Assembly: GCF_000743355.1 (NCBI RefSeq) | Contig: NZ_JQEI01000016.1 | Location: 124,001-188,000, forward strand | Reading direction: 5' to 3' | DNA from: Serratia sp. Ag1 | GTDB taxonomy: Bacteria > Pseudomonadota > Gammaproteobacteria > Enterobacterales > Enterobacteriaceae | DNA: 64,000 nt | Shown: in pieces, positions 62,469-64,000 of the stretch | Numbering within the stretch: the stretch's first letter is position 1 | Layout of the letters: every line of letters begins with the position of its first letter | Made by a program: the position numbers and the translations under genes | Notes under the pieces: generated by a model | The model's input: the letters and a program-made list of their open reading frames with translations, nothing else | The model's database searches: none | Told to the model about the DNA's origin: nothing

Positions 62469-63881
62469 ATGGCCACGTTTTTGAGCGATGATTTTTTGTT
62501 GGACAGTGAATTTGCCCGCCGCCTCTATCATGATTACGCTGCAGATCAGCCAATTTTCGATTATCACTGCCATCTGCCACCACAGCAGATTGCCGAAAAT
62601 TACCGTTTCCAAAACATGTATGATATTTGGCTGAAGGGCGATCACTATAAATGGCGGGCAATGCGCACCAACGGGGTAGCTGAGCGCCTGTGTACTGGCG
62701 ATGCCTCCGATCGTGAAAAGTTTGATGCCTGGGCCGCGACGGTGCCGCATACCATTGGTAACCCCCTCTATCACTGGACGCACCTGGAATTGCGTCGCCC
62801 GTTTGGTATTACCGGCAAACTGCTATCACCGAGCACAGCAGACGAGATTTGGCAGCGTGGTAACCAATTGCTGGCACAAGATGCATTCAGCGCGCGTGGC
62901 ATCATGAAACAGATGAACGTGAAGATGGTGGGGACTACCGATGATCCGATCGACGATCTGCGCCACCATAAAGCGATTGCCGCTGATGGCAGTTTTGATA
63001 TCAAAGTGTTGCCAAGCTGGCGGCCAGATAAAGCCTTTAATATTGAAGCGCCAGGGTTCAATGACTATCTGCAACAGTTGGAAGCCGCCGCAGATACCTC
63101 GATCACGCGTTTCAGCGATCTGCGCGACGCGCTGAAAAAACGTCTGGATTACTTTGCGGCGCACGGCTGCAAGGTTTCCGATCACGCGCTGGATGTGGTG
63201 GTTTACGGTGAAGCCGATGAAGCCACGCTGGACAGTATTCTGGCGCAGCGGTTGAGTGGCAAGATGCCAACCCCGCAGCAGAGCGCACAGTTCAAAACCG
63301 CCGTGCTGCTGTTCCTGGCCAGCGAATACCAGCGCCGTGAGTGGGTACAGCAATATCACATCGGTGCGTTGCGTAATAACAACAGCCGGATGTTTGCCAC
63401 TATTGGCCCGGATATCGGTTTTGACTCAATTAATGATCAACCGATGGCTGAACCTTTGTCGCGCTTGCTGGATGCGCAGGCGAAGCAGGGCAATCTGCCA
63501 AAAACCATCCTTTACTGCCTTAACCCGCGTGATAACGAAGTGCTTGGCACCATGATCGGCAACTTCCAGGGTGAAGGCTTGGCGGGCAAGATGCAGTTCG
63601 GCTCCGGCTGGTGGTTTAACGATCAGAAAGACGGCATGCAGCGCCAGATGACCCAACTGGCTCAGCTTGGGCTGCTCAGCCGTTTTGTCGGCATGCTGAC
63701 CGACAGCCGCAGTTTCCTGTCTTACACGCGCCACGAATACTTCCGTCGCATCTTGTGCCAGATGATTGGCCGCTGGGTGGCAGACGGCGAAGCTCCGGCG
63801 GATATCGTATTGCTAGGCGAAATGGTGAAAAACATCTGTTTCGATAATGCCAAGCAATATTTTGCTATCGAATTGGCATAG
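62469..63881 (+). CDS. uxaC: Uronate isomerase UxaC
   Basis: UxaC isomerises glucuronate to fructuronate and galacturonate to tagaturonate in the cytoplasm. The 470-residue amidohydrolase-like enzyme has the metal motif [16 protein letters not shown] near 33-48 and the conserved [16 protein letters not shown] near the end. A full-length copy matching E. coli (470 residues). uxaA follows after 8 bases. Confidence 0.97.
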   Translation: MATFLSDDFLLDSEFARRLYHDYAADQPIFDYHCHLPPQQIAENYRFQNMYDIWLKGDHYKWRAMRTNGVAERLCTGDASDREKFDAWAATVPHTIGNPLYHWTHLELRRPFGITGKLLSPSTADEIWQRGNQLLAQDAFSARGIMKQMNVKMVGTTDDPIDDLRHHKAIAADGSFDIKVLPSWRPDKAFNIEAPGFNDYLQQLEAAADTSITRFSDLRDALKKRLDYFAAHGCKVSDHALDVVVYGEADEATLDSILAQRLSGKMPTPQQSAQFKTAVLLFLASEYQRREWVQQYHIGALRNNNSRMFATIGPDIGFDSINDQPMAEPLSRLLDAQAKQGNLPKTILYCLNPRDNEVLGTMIGNFQGEGLAGKMQFGSGWWFNDQKDGMQRQMTQLAQLGLLSRFVGMLTDSRSFLSYTRHEYFRRILCQMIGRWVADGEAPADIVLLGEMVKNICFDNAKQYFAIELA

Positions 63882-63889
63882 GTTGGTGT

Positions 63890-64000
63890 ATGCAACGCAT
63901 CATAAAAATTCATTCAAAAGACAATGTGGCGGTGGCGCTGTGTGATTTGGCTGCCGGAGAGACGCAAACGCTGGGCGAACGCGTTATTACGCTGGCGCAG
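63890..64000 (+). CDS. uxaA: Altronate dehydratase UxaA (5' part, cut by window end)
   Basis: UxaA dehydrates altronate to 2-keto-3-deoxygluconate. The 37 visible codons read MQRIIKIHSKDNVAVALCDL and AAGETQTLGERVITLAQ, matching the N-terminal SAF-like domain of E. coli UxaA (MQYIKIHALDNVAVALADL). The order uxaC-uxaA and 8-base spacing indicate one operon. Confidence 0.9.
   Translation, partial: MQRIIKIHSKDNVAVALCDLAAGETQTLGERVITLAQ

Overview
This window is bacterial chromosome from the order Enterobacterales. The best guess is a Yersiniaceae or Serratia-like species. The housekeeping proteins align closely with Escherichia coli from memory. The order ibaG-murA-degS-degQ-zapG-zapE-rplM-rpsI-sspA-sspB-gltD-gltB-yhcC-arcB-elbB-mtgA-dolP-diaA-yraN-lpoA-rsmI-rnpB differs from E. 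coli, where the degS to mtgA block lies the other way round, and fits Yersinia/Serratia. Short dispersed TATACCC...ACTTCAAG palindromic repeats support the same placement. The genus is an inference.

Region 1 (1-25026) is almost all of a second, lateral-type flagellar locus (Flag-2). Leftward runs flgB-C-D-E-F-G-H-I-J-K-L, followed by the start of a LafW-position gene cut by the window edge. Rightward runs flgA-flgM-flgN. Leftward again runs lafK-fliE-F-G-H-I-J, and rightward fliM-N-P-Q-R-flhB-flhA. Marks of the secondary system are a sigma-54 activator gene (lafK) inside the cluster, a sigma-54 promoter before flgB, a one-domain FlgJ, and a FliM without the CheY-binding N-terminal peptide. 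No chemotaxis gene is present. Filament, cap, chaperone, sigma-28 and motor genes are expected to the left of the window. In the convergent gap between flgN and fliJ sits an orphan HigA-type antitoxin preceded by only the last dozen codons of a HigB-type toxin.

Region 2 (25035-47202) starts with a secreted LprI-like protein. It continues with the core block: ibaG and murA (cell wall), degS and degQ (envelope proteases), zapG and zapE (division), rplM-rpsI (ribosome), sspA-sspB (stringent starvation proteins), gltBD (glutamate synthase), yhcC, arcB with the ArcZ small RNA, elbB and mtgA. A fragment of a class A acid phosphatase gene lies between yhcC and arcB.

Region 3 (47203-47853) has no confident gene. 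It holds phage-like small reading frames, strong hairpins, and an 18-base match to the engineered Tn5 mosaic end used in transposase-based sequencing libraries, at 47790-47807. The assembly should be doubted here.

Region 4 (47854-64000) is core genome: dolP-diaA, yraN/lpoA, rsmI, the RNase P RNA gene, yhaK/yhaJ, yqjG, yqjF, yqjK-E-D-C, yqjA-mzrA, an unknown secreted protein, and the hexuronate genes exuR, exuT, uxaC and uxaA (cut by the window end). Three similar sequence boxes around the hexuronate genes are candidate ExuR operators. No tRNA gene, CRISPR array, complete insertion sequence or intact prophage was recognised.
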